From positions 38,524,040 to 38,588,039 of the forward strand of contig OZ024936.1 in the NCBI GenBank assembly GCA_964017235.1: DNA of 64,000 bases, given 5' to 3'. Origin of the DNA: Sabellastarte sp. h YS-2021. Lineage: Eukaryota; Annelida; Polychaeta; Sabellida; Sabellidae. Below, one piece after another: positions 43,501 to 56,455 of the stretch. A program made the translations under genes and the position numbers. Within the stretch, counting starts at the first letter, position 1. Each line of letters begins with the position of its first letter. Under the pieces are notes generated by a model, which was not told the origin of the DNA, made no database searches, and saw only the letters and a list, made by a program, of their open reading frames with translations.

Positions 43501-46301
43501 CCAAAAATGGCGGCCATTTTGAATTTTCGAATTTTTGCCAAAAATGGCAAAACACAAATTTGCTTCTATCTCCTTAACCGTGCGAGATAGAGCGGTTTCG
43601 TCGAAATTTTCGACCCACAGGGTATCTAAGGAATGCAATCTTTGCAATTTTCAAAAAATTTTCCCCTCCCCAAAAATGGCGGCCATTTTGAATTTTCGAA
43701 TTTTTGCCAAAAATGGCAAAACACCAATCTGCTTCTATCTCCTTAACCGTGCGAGATAGAGCGATTTCGTCAAAATTTTCGACCCACAGGGTATCTGAGC
43801 ATTGTACTCTTGGTAATTTTTAAAAAATTTTCCCCTCCCCAAAAATGGCGGCCATTTTGAATTTTCGAATTTTTGCCAAAAATGGCAAAACACAAATTTG
43901 CTTCTATCTCCTTAACCGTGCGAGATAGAGCGGTTTCGTCGAAATTTTCGAACCACAGGGTATCTAAGGAATGCAATCTTTGCAATTTTCAAAAAATTTT
44001 CCCCTCCCCAAAAATGGCGGCCATTTTGAATTTTCGAATTTTTGCCAAAAATGGCAAAACACCAATCTGCTTCTATCTCCTTAACCGTGCGAGATAGAGC
44101 GATTTCGTCGAAATTTTCGATCCACAGGGAAGCTAAGGAATGTAATATTTGCAATTTTCAAAAAATTTTCCCCTCCCCAAAAATGGCGACCATTTTGAAT
44201 TTTCGAATTTTTGCCAAAAATGGGAAAACACAAATTTGCTTCTATCTCCTTAACCGTGCGAGATAGAGCGATTTCGTCGAAATTGTACTCTTAGTAAATT
44301 TAAAAAAATTTTTCCCTCCCCAAAAATGGCAGCCATTTTGAATTTTCGAATTTTTGCCAAAAATGGCAAAACACTAATTTGCTTCTATCTCCTTAACCGT
44401 GCGAGATAGAGCGATTTCGGCAAAATTTTCGACGCACAGGGTATCTGACCATTGTACTCTTGGTAATTTTCAAAAAATTTTCCCCTCCCCAAAAATGGCA
44501 GCCATTTTGAATTTTCGAATTTTTGCCAAAAATGGCAAAACACAAATTTGCTTGTATCTCCTTAACCGTGCGAGATAGAGCGATTTCGTCAAAATTTTCG
44601 ACCCACAGGGTATCTAAGGAATGCAATCTTTGCAATTTTCCAAAAATTTTCCCCTACCCAAAAATGGCGGCCATTTTGAATTTTCGAATTTTTGCCAAAA
44701 ATGGCAAAACACTAATTTGCTTCTATCTCCTTAACCGTGCGAGATAGAGCGATTTCGTCGAAATTTTCGATCCACAGGGAAGCTAAGGAATGTAATATTT
44801 GCAATTTTCAAAAAATTTTCCCCTCCCCAAAAATGGCGGCCATTTTGAATTTTCGAATTTTTGCCAAAAATGGCAAAACACAAATTTGCTTCTATCTCCT
44901 TAACCGTGCGAGATAGAGCGATTTCGTCAAAATTGTACTCTTCGTAATTTTTAAAAAATTTTCCCCTCCCCAAAAATGGCAGCCATTTTGAATTTTCGAA
45001 TTTTTGCCAAAAATGGCAAAACACTAATTTGCTTCTATCTCCTTAACCGTGCGAGATAGAGCGATTTCGGCAAAATTTTCGACGCACAGGGTATCTAACG
45101 AATGCAATCTTTGCAATTTTCAAAAAATTTTCCCCTCCCCAAAAAATGGCAGCCATTTTGAATTTTCGAATTTTTGCCAAAAATGGCAAAACACTAATTT
45201 GCTTCTATCTCTTTAACCGTGCGAGATAGAGTGATTTCGGCAAAATTTTCGACGCACAGGGTATCTAAGTAATGCAATCTTTGCAATTTTCAAAAAATTT
45301 TCCCCTCCCCAAAAATGGCGGCCATTTCGAATTTTTGCCAAAAATGGCAAAACACAAATTTGCTTCTATCTCCTTAACCGTGCCAGATAGAGCGATTTCG
45401 TCGAAATTTTCGACCCACAGGGTATCTGAGCATTGTACTCTTTGTAATTTAAAAAACATTTTCCCCTCCCCAAAAATGGCGGCCATTTTGAATTTTCGAA
45501 TTTTTGCCAAAAATGGCAAAACACAAATTTGCTTCTATCTCCTTAACCGTGCGAGATAGAGCAATTTCGTCAAAATTTTCGACCCACAGGTATCTGTGCA
45601 TTGTATTCTTGGCAATTTAAAAAAAAATTTCCCCTCCCCTAAAATGGCGGCCATTTTGAATTTTCAAATTTTTGTCAAAAATGGCAAAACACAAATTTGC
45701 TTCTATCTCCTTAACCATGCGAGATAGAGCGATTTCGTCGAAATTTTCAACCCACAGGGTATCTAAGGAATGTAATCTTTGCAATTTTCAAAAAATTTTC
45801 CCCTCCCCAAAAATGGCAGCCATTTTGAATTTTCGAATTTTTGCCCAAAATGGAAAAACACAAACTGGCCTTAACCGTGCAAAATAGAGTTATTTCGTTG
45901 AAATTTTCGACCCATAGGGTATCTAAGAAATGTACTCTTGGCAATTTTTAAAAAAATTTCCTTTTCCCAAAAATGGCGGCCATTTTGAATTTTCAAATCT
46001 TTGCCAAAAGTAGAAAAACAGGAATTTGCTTCTATCTTCTTAACCGTGCAAGATAGAGTGATTTCGTCAAAATTTTCAACCCAACCAATGCAAAAAGGCA
46101 TGAAGCTAAAATAATTTACATCTACACTAACAAATATTTAAGCATCATTGATATATTTTACAAATGAAACAGGGTCTTGTAAGACTACTGTACAATTTGG
46201 GCAAAAGGTTCATGGGTGGACATTACACATGATAATGTGTGTTCTTCTATGCTATCATGTTTCTATTCGCATCTACTATCAACAGGGCGGCCTATTTCTA
46301 G
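34564..46301 (+). mobile_element. R2, family R element carrying the 169 bp satellite
   Basis: The 5' hairpin (34563-34591) pairs TATGTCCACCC with GGGTGGATATA (one mismatch), followed by GTCCGGCGTCCGGCGTCC and ACCAAATTTGGTATGCAGG. A 450 bp leader is followed by the F array (about 35000-46090). The 3' end has GGGTGGACATTA (46214-46225, a copy of the hairpin's inner arm), hairpin ACACAT-GATA-ATGTGT (46225-46240), and CTAG (46298-46301) before TTAATTA. The true terminus may be the CTAG or may lie just after the hairpin. No coding potential apart from monomer-generated open frames. Confidence 0.78.
35000..46090 (+). repeat. Array F, about 65 monomers of 169 bp
   Basis: Monomers contain TCTCCTTAACCGTGCGAGAT, AGCGATTTCGTCGAAATTTT, CGACCCACAGGGTATCTAAG, TTTTCCCCTCCCC, AAAATGGCGGCCATTTT and TTTGCCAAAAATGGCAAA. 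Spacing is 169 bp over long stretches. Two classes alternate irregularly: those with CTAAGGAATGCAATCTTTGC and those with CTGAGCATTGTACTCTTGG. A deletion variant (CGTCGAAATTGTACTCTTAG) marks larger duplications at about 39764, 42952 and 44278. The many 71-104 residue open frames on both strands are monomer artefacts. Right-end monomers (45600-46090) are more diverged than the core. Confidence 0.95.
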
Positions 46302-46905
46302 TTAATTAAATAAATGAGTAATTGGCTATTTTGAATACTGAAAAAGGCAAATGTGCTCATATCTCCTAAACCGTGCGAGATAGAGCGATTTCGTTGAAAT
46401 TTTCGACCCGCAGGGTATCTAAGGAATGTAATCTTTGCAGTTTTCAAAAAATTTTCCCCTCCCCAAAAATGGCGGCCATTTTGAATTTTCAAATTTTTGC
46501 CGAAAATGGCAAAACACGAATTTGCTTCTATCTCCTTAACCGTGTGAGATAGAGCGATTTCGTTGAAATTTTTGACCCACAGGATATCTAAGAAATGTAC
46601 TCTTGGCAATTTTCTAAAAATTTTCCCCTCCACACATATGGCGGCCATTTTGAATTTTCGAATTTTGGCCCAAAATGGAAAAACACAAATTTGCCTTAAC
46701 CGTGCAAAATAGAGTTATTTCGGTGAAATTTTCGACCCACAGGGTATCTAAGAAATGTACTCTTGGCAATTTTCAAAAAATTTTCCTCTTCCCAAAAATG
46801 GCGGCCATTTTGAATTTTCAAATTTTTTCCCAAAATAGAAAAACATAAATTTGCCAATGTCCCAATGAATTTTCATGCCCTTGAAAATTTTTTTGGTTTT
46901 ATTGA
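46302..46905 (+). repeat. Diverged F monomers right of R2
   Basis: After TTAATTAAATAAATGAGTAA come about three F-type monomers (AACCGTGCGAGATAGAGCGA, ATGGCGGCCATTTTGAATTT) more diverged than the main array. They probably belong to R1, the host of R2. Confidence 0.7.
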
Positions 46906-46909
46906 CTTA

Positions 46910-49435
46910 GGCCTAAAGATAAGTGAGTAATAGCAATCTTAGCTACTTTGAGTAAAGGGCTCATAACTCAAAAACTATTGCAGTAACAACTTTTTCTTCA
47001 AATATGTTGTTCAGCTACTTTGTCCTTAGCTATAAGATGGTACATAGTTTGGGGTCCCATTGCATGCCATAAGTGAGTAATAGCTATTTTCTCATTTGTA
47101 GCTAAATAACAGAAGAAGTAAATGTCAAATATCTTCAAAAGTATTGAAGTTAGGGAAATCTTTTCGAATATGTTGTCCATCTTCTTTTTGGTAAGCTATC
47201 ACATACTAAAGTTTCAGACCTGTTGCACCTTGGATAGCTGAGTAATAGCTACTTTGAAATTCTGACTGGTGAGTAAAGCGATTGTAACTCCAAAACTATT
47301 GCAGTTAGAGTATTTTCCTAAAATATGTTGTTCAGCTACTTTGTCCTTAGCTATAAAATGGTACATATTTTGGGGTTCTATTGCATGCCATAAGTGAGTA
47401 ATAGCTATTTTCTCATTTGTAGCTAAATAACAGAAGAAGTAAATGTCAAATATCTTCAAAAGTATTAAAGTTGGGGAAATCTTTTCAAATATGTTGTCCA
47501 TCTACTTTTTGGTAAGCTATGACATAGTAAAGTTTCAGACCTGTTGCACCTTGGATAGCTGAGTAATAGCTACTTTGAAATTCTGACTGTTGAGTAAAGC
47601 CATTGTAACTCCAAAACTATTGCACTTAGAGTGTTTTCCTAAAATGTGTTGTTCAACTACTTTGTTCTTAGCTATATGATGGTACATAGTTTGGGGTTCT
47701 GTTGCATGCCATAAGTGAGTAATAGCTATTTTCTCATTTGTAGCTAAATAACAGAAGAAGTAAATGTCAAATATCTTCAAAAGTATTAAAGTTAGGGAAA
47801 TCTTTTCAAATATGTTGTCCATCTACTTTTTGGTAAGCTATGACATAGTAAAGTTTCAGACCTGTTGCACCTTGGATAGCTGAGTAATAGCTACTTTGAA
47901 ATTCTGACTGTTGAGTAAAGCTATTGTAACTAAAAAAGTATTGCAGTTAGAGTGTTTTCCTAAAATATGTTGTTCAGCTACTTTGTTCTTAGCTATAAGA
48001 TGGTACATAGTTTGGGGTTCTATTGCTTGCCATAAGTGAGTAATAGCTATTTGCTCATTTGTAGCTAAATAACAGAAGAAGTAAATGTCAAATATCTTCA
48101 AAAGTATTAAAGTTAGGGAAATCTTTTCAAATAGGTTGCCCATCTACCTTTTGGTAAGCTATGACATAGTAAAGTTTCAGACCTGTTGCACCTTGGATAG
48201 CTGAGTAATAGCTACTTTGAAATTCTGACTGATGAGTAAAGCCATTGTAACTCCAAAACTATTGCAGTTGGAGTATTTTCCTAAAATATGTTGTTCAGCT
48301 ACTTTGTTCTTAGCTATAAGATGGTACATAGTTTGGGGTTCTATTGCTTGTCATAAGTGAGCAATAGCTATTTTCTCATTTGTAGCTAAATAACAGAAGA
48401 AGTAAATGTCAAATATCTTCAAAAGTATTGAAGTTAGGGAAATCTTTTCAAATATGTTGTCCATCTACTTTTTGGTAAGCTATAACATAGTAAAGTTTCA
48501 GACCTGTTGCACCTTGGACAGCTGAGTTATAGCTACTTTGAAATACTGACTGTTGAGTAAAGCCATTGTAACTCCAAAACTATTGCAGTTAGAGTATTTT
48601 CCTAAAATATGTTGTTCAGCTACTTTGTCCTTAGCTATAAGATGGTACATAGTTTGGGGTTCTATTGCATGCCATAAGTGAGTAATAGCTATTTTGTTAT
48701 TTGTAGCAAAATCATGACATAAGTAAATGTCAAATATCTTCAAAAGTATTAAAGTTAGGGAATTCTTTTCAAATATGTTATCCATCTACTTTTTCATAAG
48801 CTATCACATAGTAAAGTTTCAGATCTGTTGCACATTGGATAGCTGAGTAATAGCTACTTTGAAATTCTGCAGTTGAGTAAATCCATTGTAACTCCAAAAC
48901 TATTGCAGTTACAATATTTTCGTAAAATATGTTGTTCACCTACTTTGTCCTTAGCTATAAGCTGGCATGTAGTTTGGGGTTCTATTGCATGCCATAAGTG
49001 AGTAATAGCTATTTTCTTATTAGTAGCAAAATAATGACATAAGTAAATGTGAAATATCTCCAGAAGTATTAAAGTTACGGAATTCTTTTCAAATATGTCA
49101 TTCATCTACTTTTTTGTAAGCTATCACATAGTAAAGTTTCAGACCTGTTGCACATTACATAACTAAGTAATAGCTACTTTGAAATTGTGACTGTTGAGTA
49201 AATCTATTGTAACTCCAAAACTATTGCAGTTACAGCTTTTTCTTCAAATATGTTGTTCAGCTACTTTGTTCTTAGCTATAAGCTGGCATGTAGTTTGGGG
49301 TTCTATTGCATGCCATAAGTGAGTAATAGCTATTTTCTTATTAGTAGCAAAATAATGACATAAGTAAATGTGAAATATCTTCAGAAGTATTAAAGTTACG
49401 GAATTCTTTTCAAATATGTCATTCATCTACTTTTT
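46910..49435 (+). repeat. Array D, dimeric 321 bp repeat (left part)
   Basis: Alternating half-units contain CTGTTGAGTAAAGCCATTGT...TATTGCAGTTAGAG and GCATGCCATAAGTGAGTAAT...AAATGTCAAATATCTTC. The spacing of equivalent points (47501, 47822, 48143) is 321 bp, that is two half-units of about 160 bp. Words such as GAGTAATAGCTACTTTG and GTTTCAGACCTGT show common ancestry with array A. XB interrupts it at 49435. Confidence 0.9.
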
Positions 49436-49849
49436 ATGTCAGCTGACTTGTCAGTCAGCTGGCATTATGTCGTCACTCTGCGGCGTGGGCGTACGCGTAC
49501 GCGTCCGCGTCCGCGTGAACAACTTCTCCTCCAAAACTACAAGGCCTAGAGACGTGCTGTTTTTTTTAAAAGATACCTTATCTATCGAGGATGAAAAATT
49601 GTTCAAGGCATGCAAATCTGTCTGTTCGTCTGTTTGCTAGAGACATTACAAGGGGGGTACCCCCACCAAAAGTGTGAAAATTTCAACTTTTTATCACAAT
49701 TTTCTCAGTGACTATTGCAGGGATTTCTCTCATATCTTGCATATATGTACTAGGCCAGAGGTAGATTCTCTTGTGTGAGTATGAGACCTGGATCTCTCTT
49801 ACTTTTTTTTTAATAAATTTTTTTAATAATTTTTAATGCATTAACATTC

Positions 49850-52800
49850 ATGAAATCATGCACAAAATCATTTATAACTTGAAAACTGTTGCATCTAGAG
49901 CATTTTGTTAAAATATGTTATTCAGCTACTTTTTTCATAGCTACAATATGGTGAGTAAGTTGGGTGCCTGTCTCAATAGCTAAGTGAGTAATAGCTACTT
50001 TTGGGCTTTTCAGTAACTTCCATCATGAGTAGAATCACTTGTAACTTAAAAACTATTGCATTTAGAGAATTTCGTATAAATATGTTATTCAGCTACTTTT
50101 GGGTCAGCTATAACATAGTAAAATTTTAGACCTGTAGCTCATGGCATAGCTGAGTAATAGCTACTTTTACGTTATCACTGTTGAGTAAATTGCTTATAAC
50201 TTCAAAACTATTGCATTTAGAGAATTTCGTATAAATATGTTATTCAGCTACTTTTGGGTCAGCTATAACATAGTAAAATTTCAGACCTGTAGCTCATGGC
50301 ATAGCTGAGTAATAGCTACTTTTAGGTTATCACTGTTGAGTAAATCGCTTATAACTTGGAAACTATTGCATTTAGAGTATTTTGTTTCAATATGTTATTC
50401 ACCTATTTTGGGATCAGCTATAACATAGTGAAGTTTCAGATCTGTGGCTCATTGCATAGCTGAGTAATAGCTACTTTGAAGTTCTCACTATTGAGTAAAT
50501 CAGTTGTAATTGGAAAACTATTGCATTTAGAGAATTTCGTATAAATATGTTATTCAGCTACTTTTGGGTCAGCTATAACATAGTAAAATTTCAGACCTGT
50601 AGCTCATGGCATAGCTGAGTAATAGCTACTTTTAGGTCATCACTATTGAGTAAATCAGTTGTAACTTGAAAACTATTGCATTTACAGTATTTTGCTTAAA
50701 TATGTTGTTCACCTACTTTTGGGTCAGCTATAACATAGTAAAATTTCAGACCTGTAGCTCATGGCATAGCTGAGTAATAGCTACTTTTAGGTCATCACTA
50801 TTGAGTAAATCAGTTGTAACTTGAAAACTATTGCATTTACAGTATTTTGCTTAAATATGTTGTTCACCTACTTTTGGGTCAGCTATAACATAGTAAAATT
50901 TCAGACCTGTAGCTCATGGCATAGCTGAGTAATAGCTACTTTTAGGTTATCACTGTTGAGTAAATCAGTTGTAATTGGAAAACTATTGCATTTAGAGAAT
51001 TTAGTATAAATATGTTATTCAGCTACTTTTGGGTCAACTATAACATAGTAAAATTTCAGACCTGTAGCTCATGGCATAGCTGAGTAATAGCTACTTTTAG
51101 GTCATCACTATTGAGTAAATCAGTTGTAACTTGAAAACTATTGCATTTACAGTATTTTGCTTAAATATGTTGTTCACCTACTTTTGGGTCAGCTATAACA
51201 TAGTAAAATTTCAGACCTGTAGCTCATGGCATAGCTGAGTAATAGCTACTTTTAGGTTATCACTATTGAGTAAATCAGTTGTAACTTGAAAACTATTGCA
51301 TTTACAGTATTTTGCTTAAATATGTTGTTCACCTACTTTTGGGTCAGCTATAACATAGTAAAATTTCAGACCTGTAGCTCATGGCATAGCTGAGTAATAG
51401 CTACTTTTAGGTTATCACTGTTGAGTAAATCGCTTATAACTTGGAAACTATTGCATTTAGAGTATTTTGTTTCAATATGTTATTCACCTATTTATGGATC
51501 AGCTATAACATAGTGAAGTTTCAGATCTGTGGCTCATTGCATAGCTGAGTAATAGCTACTTTGAAGTTCTCACTATTGAGTAAATCAGTTGTAATTGGAA
51601 AACTATTGCATTTAGAGAATTTCGTATAAATATGTTAATCAGCTACTTTTGGGTCAGCTATAACATAGTGAAATTACAGACCTGTAGCTCATGGCATAGC
51701 TGAGTAATAGCTACTTTTAGGTCATCACTATTGAGTAAATCAGTTGTAACTTGAAAACTATTGCATTTACAGTATTTTGCTTAAATATGTTGTTCACCTA
51801 CTTTTGGGTCAGCTATAACATAGTAAAATTTCAGACCTGTAGCTCATGGCATAGCTGAGTAATAGCTACTTTTAGGTCATCACTATTGAGTAAATCAGTT
51901 GTAACTTGAAAACTATTGCATTTACAGTATTTTGCTTTAATATGTTGTTCACCTACTTTTGGGTCAGCTATAACATAGTAAAATTTCAGACCTGTAGCTC
52001 ATTGCATAGCTGAGTAATAACTACTTTGAGGTTCTCACTATTGAGTAAATCAGTTGTAATTGGAAAACTATTGCATTTAGAGAATTTAGTATAAATATGT
52101 TATTCAGCTACTTTTGGGTCAACTATAACATAGTAAAATTTCAGACCTGTAGCTCATGGCATAGCTGAGTAATAGCTACTTTTAGGTCATCACTATTGAG
52201 TAAATCAGTTGTAACTTGAAAACTATTGCATTTACAGTATTTTGCTTTAATATGTTGTTCACCTACTTTTGGGTCAGCTATAACATAGTAAAATTTCAGA
52301 CCTGTAGCTCATTGCATAGCTGAGTAATAACTACTTTGAGGTTCTCACTATTGAGTAAATCAGTTGTAATTGGAAAACTATTGCATTTAGAGAATTTAGT
52401 ATAAATATGTTATTCAGCTACTTTTGGGTCAACTATAACATAGTAAAATTTCAGACCTGTAGCTCATGGCATAGCTGAGTAATAGCTACTTTTAGGTCAT
52501 CACTATTGAGTAAATCAGTTGTAACTTGAAAACTATTGCATTTACAGTATTTTGCTTAAATATGTTGTTCACCTACTTTTGGGTCAGCTATAACATAGTA
52601 AAATTTCAGACCTGAGCTCATGGCATAGCTGAGTAATAGCTACTTTTAGGTTATCACTGTTGAGTAAATCGCTTATAACTTGGAAATTATTGCATTTACA
52701 GTATTTTGTTTCAATATGTTATTCACCTATTTTGGGGTCAGCTATAACATAGTGAAGTTCCAGACCCGTGACTCATTGCATAGCTGAGTAATAGCTACTT

Positions 52801-53755
52801 TGAAGTTCTCAATGTTGAGTAAATCACTTGTAATTTGAAAACTATTGCATTTAGAGAATTTAGTATAAATATGTTATTCAGCTACTTTTGGGTCAGCTAT
52901 AACATAGTAAAATTTCAGACCTGTAGCTCATGGCATAGCTGAGTAATAGCTACTTTTAGGTTATCACTGTTGAGTAAATCACTTATAACTTGAAAACTAT
53001 TGCATTTAGAGTATTTTGTTTCAATATTTTATTCACCTATTTTGGGGTCAGCTATAACATAGTGAAGTTCCAGACCTGTGGCTCATTGCATAGCTGAGTA
53101 ATAGCTACTTTGAAGTTCTCACTGTTGAGTAAATCAGTTGTAATTGGAAAACTATTGCTTTTACAGAAATTTGTGCAAATATGTTATTCAGCTACTTTTG
53201 GGTCAGCTATAACATAGTGAAATTACAGACCTGTAGCTCATGGCACAACTGAGCAATAGCTGTTCTCAGGCACTGACTGTTGAGTAAATCAGCTATAACT
53301 TGAAAAATATTGCATTTGGAGTATTTTGTTAAAATATATTGTTCACCTACTTTTGGGTTAGCTATAACATAGTGAAATTACAGACCTATAGCTCATGGCA
53401 TAGCGGAGCAATAGCTATTTTCTGGTTCTCACTATTGAGTAAATCAGTTGTAACTTGAAAACTATTGCATTTACAGTATTTTGCTTAAATATGTTGTTCA
53501 GCTACTTTTAGGTCAGCTATAACAGAGCAAAAATTCAGACATGTAGCTCATTGCATAGCTGAGTAATAGTTACTTTGAGGTTCTCACTCTTGAGTAAATC
53601 AGTTGTAACTTGAAAATTATTACATTTAGAGTATTTTGTTAAATATGTTATTCACAGACGTTTTGGTCAGCTATAACATAGTGAAATTGCAGACCTCTAT
53701 GTCATGGGATAGCTGAGCAATAGCTTCTTTCAGGTTCTCACTGTTGAGTAAATCA
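49850..53755 (+). repeat. Array A in XB (155 bp monomers)
   Basis: About 25 monomers. Short higher-order duplications are visible: GAATTTAGTATAAATATGTT with the rare GGGTCAACTATAAC recurs at about 50998, 52083 and 52393, that is seven and two monomers apart. This pattern differs from the nine-monomer duplication in XA. Confidence 0.9.
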
Positions 53756-53756
53756 T

Positions 53757-54720
53757 TGTATCCAACCCGTAGGAAATCATGGGCTGGGAATCTGTTAATA
53801 TGGTCCGATTTGACCTTGGAACCCTCCTTCAAGGTCAAATGAGGATAGCCAAACATAAAAGTGCTTATAACTCGCTTATTATTGGTCCCAGAGGTTGGAA
53901 TGAAAACCAACCTATAGAAAATCATGAGCTGGGAATTTTTTGGTGTGGTCGGATTTCACCTTGGACCCCTCCTTCAAGGTCAAATGAGGATAGCCAAACT
54001 TAAAAGTGCTTATAACTCACTTATTATTGGTCCTAGAGGTTTCGAATGGAAAACCAAGCTATAGAAAATCATGGGCTGGGAATCTTTTGGTGTGGTCGGA
54101 TTTGACCTGGGACCCCTCCTTCAAGGGCAGTTGAGGATAGCCAAACTTACAATTGCTTAAAACTCGCTTATTATTGGTCCTACAAGTTTGGGATGGTAAA
54201 CAAGCTACAGGAAATCATGGGCTGGGAATTTTTTTGTGTGGTCGGATTTGACCTTGGACCCCCTCCTTCCAGGTCAAACAAAGATAGCCAAACTTAAAGT
54301 GCTTATAACTCGCTTATTATTGGTCTTGGAGGTTTGGGATGGTAAACCAACATATAGGAAATCATGGGCTGGGATTCTTTTGGTGTGGTCAGATTTGACC
54401 TGGGACCCTCCTTCAAGGGCAGTTGAGGATAGTCAAACTTACAATTGCTTAGAACTCGCTTATTATTGGTCCTACAAGTTTGGGATGGTAAACAAGCTAC
54501 AGGAAATCATGGGCTGGGAATTTTTTTGTGTGGTCGGATTTGACCTTGGACCCCCTCCTTCAAGGTCAAACAAGGATAGCCAAACTTAAAAAGTGCCTAT
54601 AACTCACTTATTATTGGTCCGAGAGGTTTGGGATGGTAAACCATCCTAAATTCTTTGGCTGGGAATCTTTTGGTATGGTCAGATTTGACCTTTGGACCCC
54701 TTCTTCATGGTGGAACGAGG
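53757..54720 (+). repeat. Array H in XB
   Basis: About six copies of the roughly 147 bp unit with AAATCATGGGCTGGGAATCT and AGGTCAAATGAGGATAGCC. Unit order partly differs from that in XA. Confidence 0.85.
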
Positions 54721-55003
54721 ATATTGCATTTATAGTATTTCTTTAAATATTTTTAACCTACTTTTTACCCTTAAACAATTACCTTGTTACTTTATTTCAT
54801 AATACCATTTGCAGGGCACAACTTTTTTGTTGTTTTCTTCTGTCAGCTTCGGAATATCTTTCGAACATGTGTTCAGTTACCATTTACTGTATTTCTGTAC
54901 AGCCCTTTGCCTGATAATTATGCTTTCCTCTCATTATCACCATCACAAATCAAAAACATTCAGTCAGCTGACACAGTGCCCGTTCACGGGCACTCTCCTC
55001 TTG

Positions 55004-56455
55004 TTTGTAAGCTATCACATAGTAAAGTTTCAGACCTGTTGCACATTGCATAGCTAAGTAATAGCTACTTTGAAATTGTGACTGTTGAGTAAATCCATTG
55101 TAACTCCAAAACTATTGCAGTTACAGCTTTTTCTTCAAATATGTTGTTCAGCTACTTTGTCCTTAGCTATAAGCTGGCATGTAGTTTGGGGTTCTATTGC
55201 ATGCCATAAGTGAGTAATAGCTATTTTCTTATTAGTAGTAAAATAATGACATAAGTAAATGTGAAATATCTTCAGAAGTATTAAAGTTACGGAATTCTTT
55301 TCAAATATGTCATTCATCTACTTTTTTGTAAGCTATCACATAGTAAAGTTTCAGACCTGTTGCACATTGCATAGCTAAGTAATAGCTACTTTGAAATTGT
55401 GACTGTTGAGTAAATCTATTGTAACTCCAAAACTATTGCAGTTACAGCTTTTTCTTCAAATATGTTGTTCAGCTACTTTGTCCTTAGCTATAAGCTGGCA
55501 TGTAGTTTGGGGTTCTATTGCATGCCATAAGTGAGTAATAGCTATTTTCTCATTAGTAGCAAAATAATGACATAAGTAAATGTGAAATATCTTCAGAAGT
55601 ATTAAAGTTACGGAATTCTTTTCAAATATGTCATTCATCTACTTTTTTGTAAGCTATCACATAGTAAAGTTTCAGCCTTGTTGCACATTGCATAGCTAAG
55701 TAATAGCTACTTTGAAATTGTGACTGTTGAGTAAATCCATTGTAACTCCAAAACTATTGCAGTTACAGCTTTTTCTTCAAATATGTTGTTCAGCTACTTT
55801 GTCCTTAGCTATAAGCTGGCATGTAGTTTGGGGTTCTATTGCATGCCATAAGTGAGTAATAGCTATTTTCTTATTAGTAGCAAAATAATGACATAAGTAA
55901 ATGTGAAATATCTTCAGAAGTATTAAAGTTACGGAATTCTTTTCAAAGATGTCATTCATCTACTTTTTTGTAAGCTATCACATAGTAAAGTTTCAGACCT
56001 GTTGCACATTGCATAGCTAAGTAATAGCTACTTTGAAATTGTGACTGTTGAGTAAATCCATTGTAACTCCAAAACTATTGCAGTTACAGCTTTTTCTTCA
56101 AATATGTTGTTCAGCTACTTTGTCCTTAACTATAAGATGGTATATATTTTGGGGTTGTATTGCATGCCATAAGTGAGTAATAGCTATTTTCTTATTTGTA
56201 GCAAAATAACAACATAAGTAAATGTCAAATATCTTCAAAAGTATTAAAGTTAGGGAAATATTTTCAAATATGTTATTCATCTAGTTTTTGATAACCTATC
56301 ACATAGTAAAGTTTCAGACCTGTTGCACATTGGATAGCCGAGTAATACCTACTTTGAAATTGTGACTGTAGGGTAAATGCATATAGTTTGGGGTTCTATT
56401 GCATGCCGTAAGTGAGTAATAGCTATTTTCTTGTTTGTGGCAAAATAATGACATA
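55004..56455 (+). repeat. Array D, right part
   Basis: Continuation of the 321 bp dimers after XB: equivalent points at 55317, 55638, 55959 and 56280 are 321 bp apart. The first four dimers are very similar to one another, which implies recent homogenisation. Confidence 0.9.

Larger units (their letters stand above)
49436..55003 (+). mobile_element. XB, family X element inserted in array D
   Basis: The 5' hairpin (49436-49465) has arms ATGTCAGCTGACT/AGTCAGCTGGCAT with one mismatch, and the leader (49466-49850) is nearly identical to that of XA. Array A (49850-53755), array H (53757-54720) and the 3' unique part follow. The end has AGTCAGCTGACA (54962-54973), the perfect hairpin AGTGCCCGTTCACGGGCACT (54975-54994) and CTCCTCTTG at the terminus. 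Host array D stops at TCATCTACTTTTT and resumes at TTTGTAAGCTATCACATAG; uninterrupted monomers (for example at 49107) show the same sequence with a T-run of six. Insertion inside a T-run is therefore seen directly. Confidence 0.92.

Noticed and set aside
35172..45944. Dozens of 71-104 residue open frames on both strands (starting MPKMAKH..., MQRLHSLDT..., MPFLAKIRK...)
   Set aside because: They recur at exactly one monomer (169 bp) spacing on both strands, start and end at fixed monomer positions and have no independent start signals. They are by-products of a stop-poor satellite monomer, not a protein family.
46998..56280. 60-95 residue minus-strand frames starting MDNIFEK or MNDIFEK in array D
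   Set aside because: Same reason: one per 321 bp dimer, tied to the repeat period.
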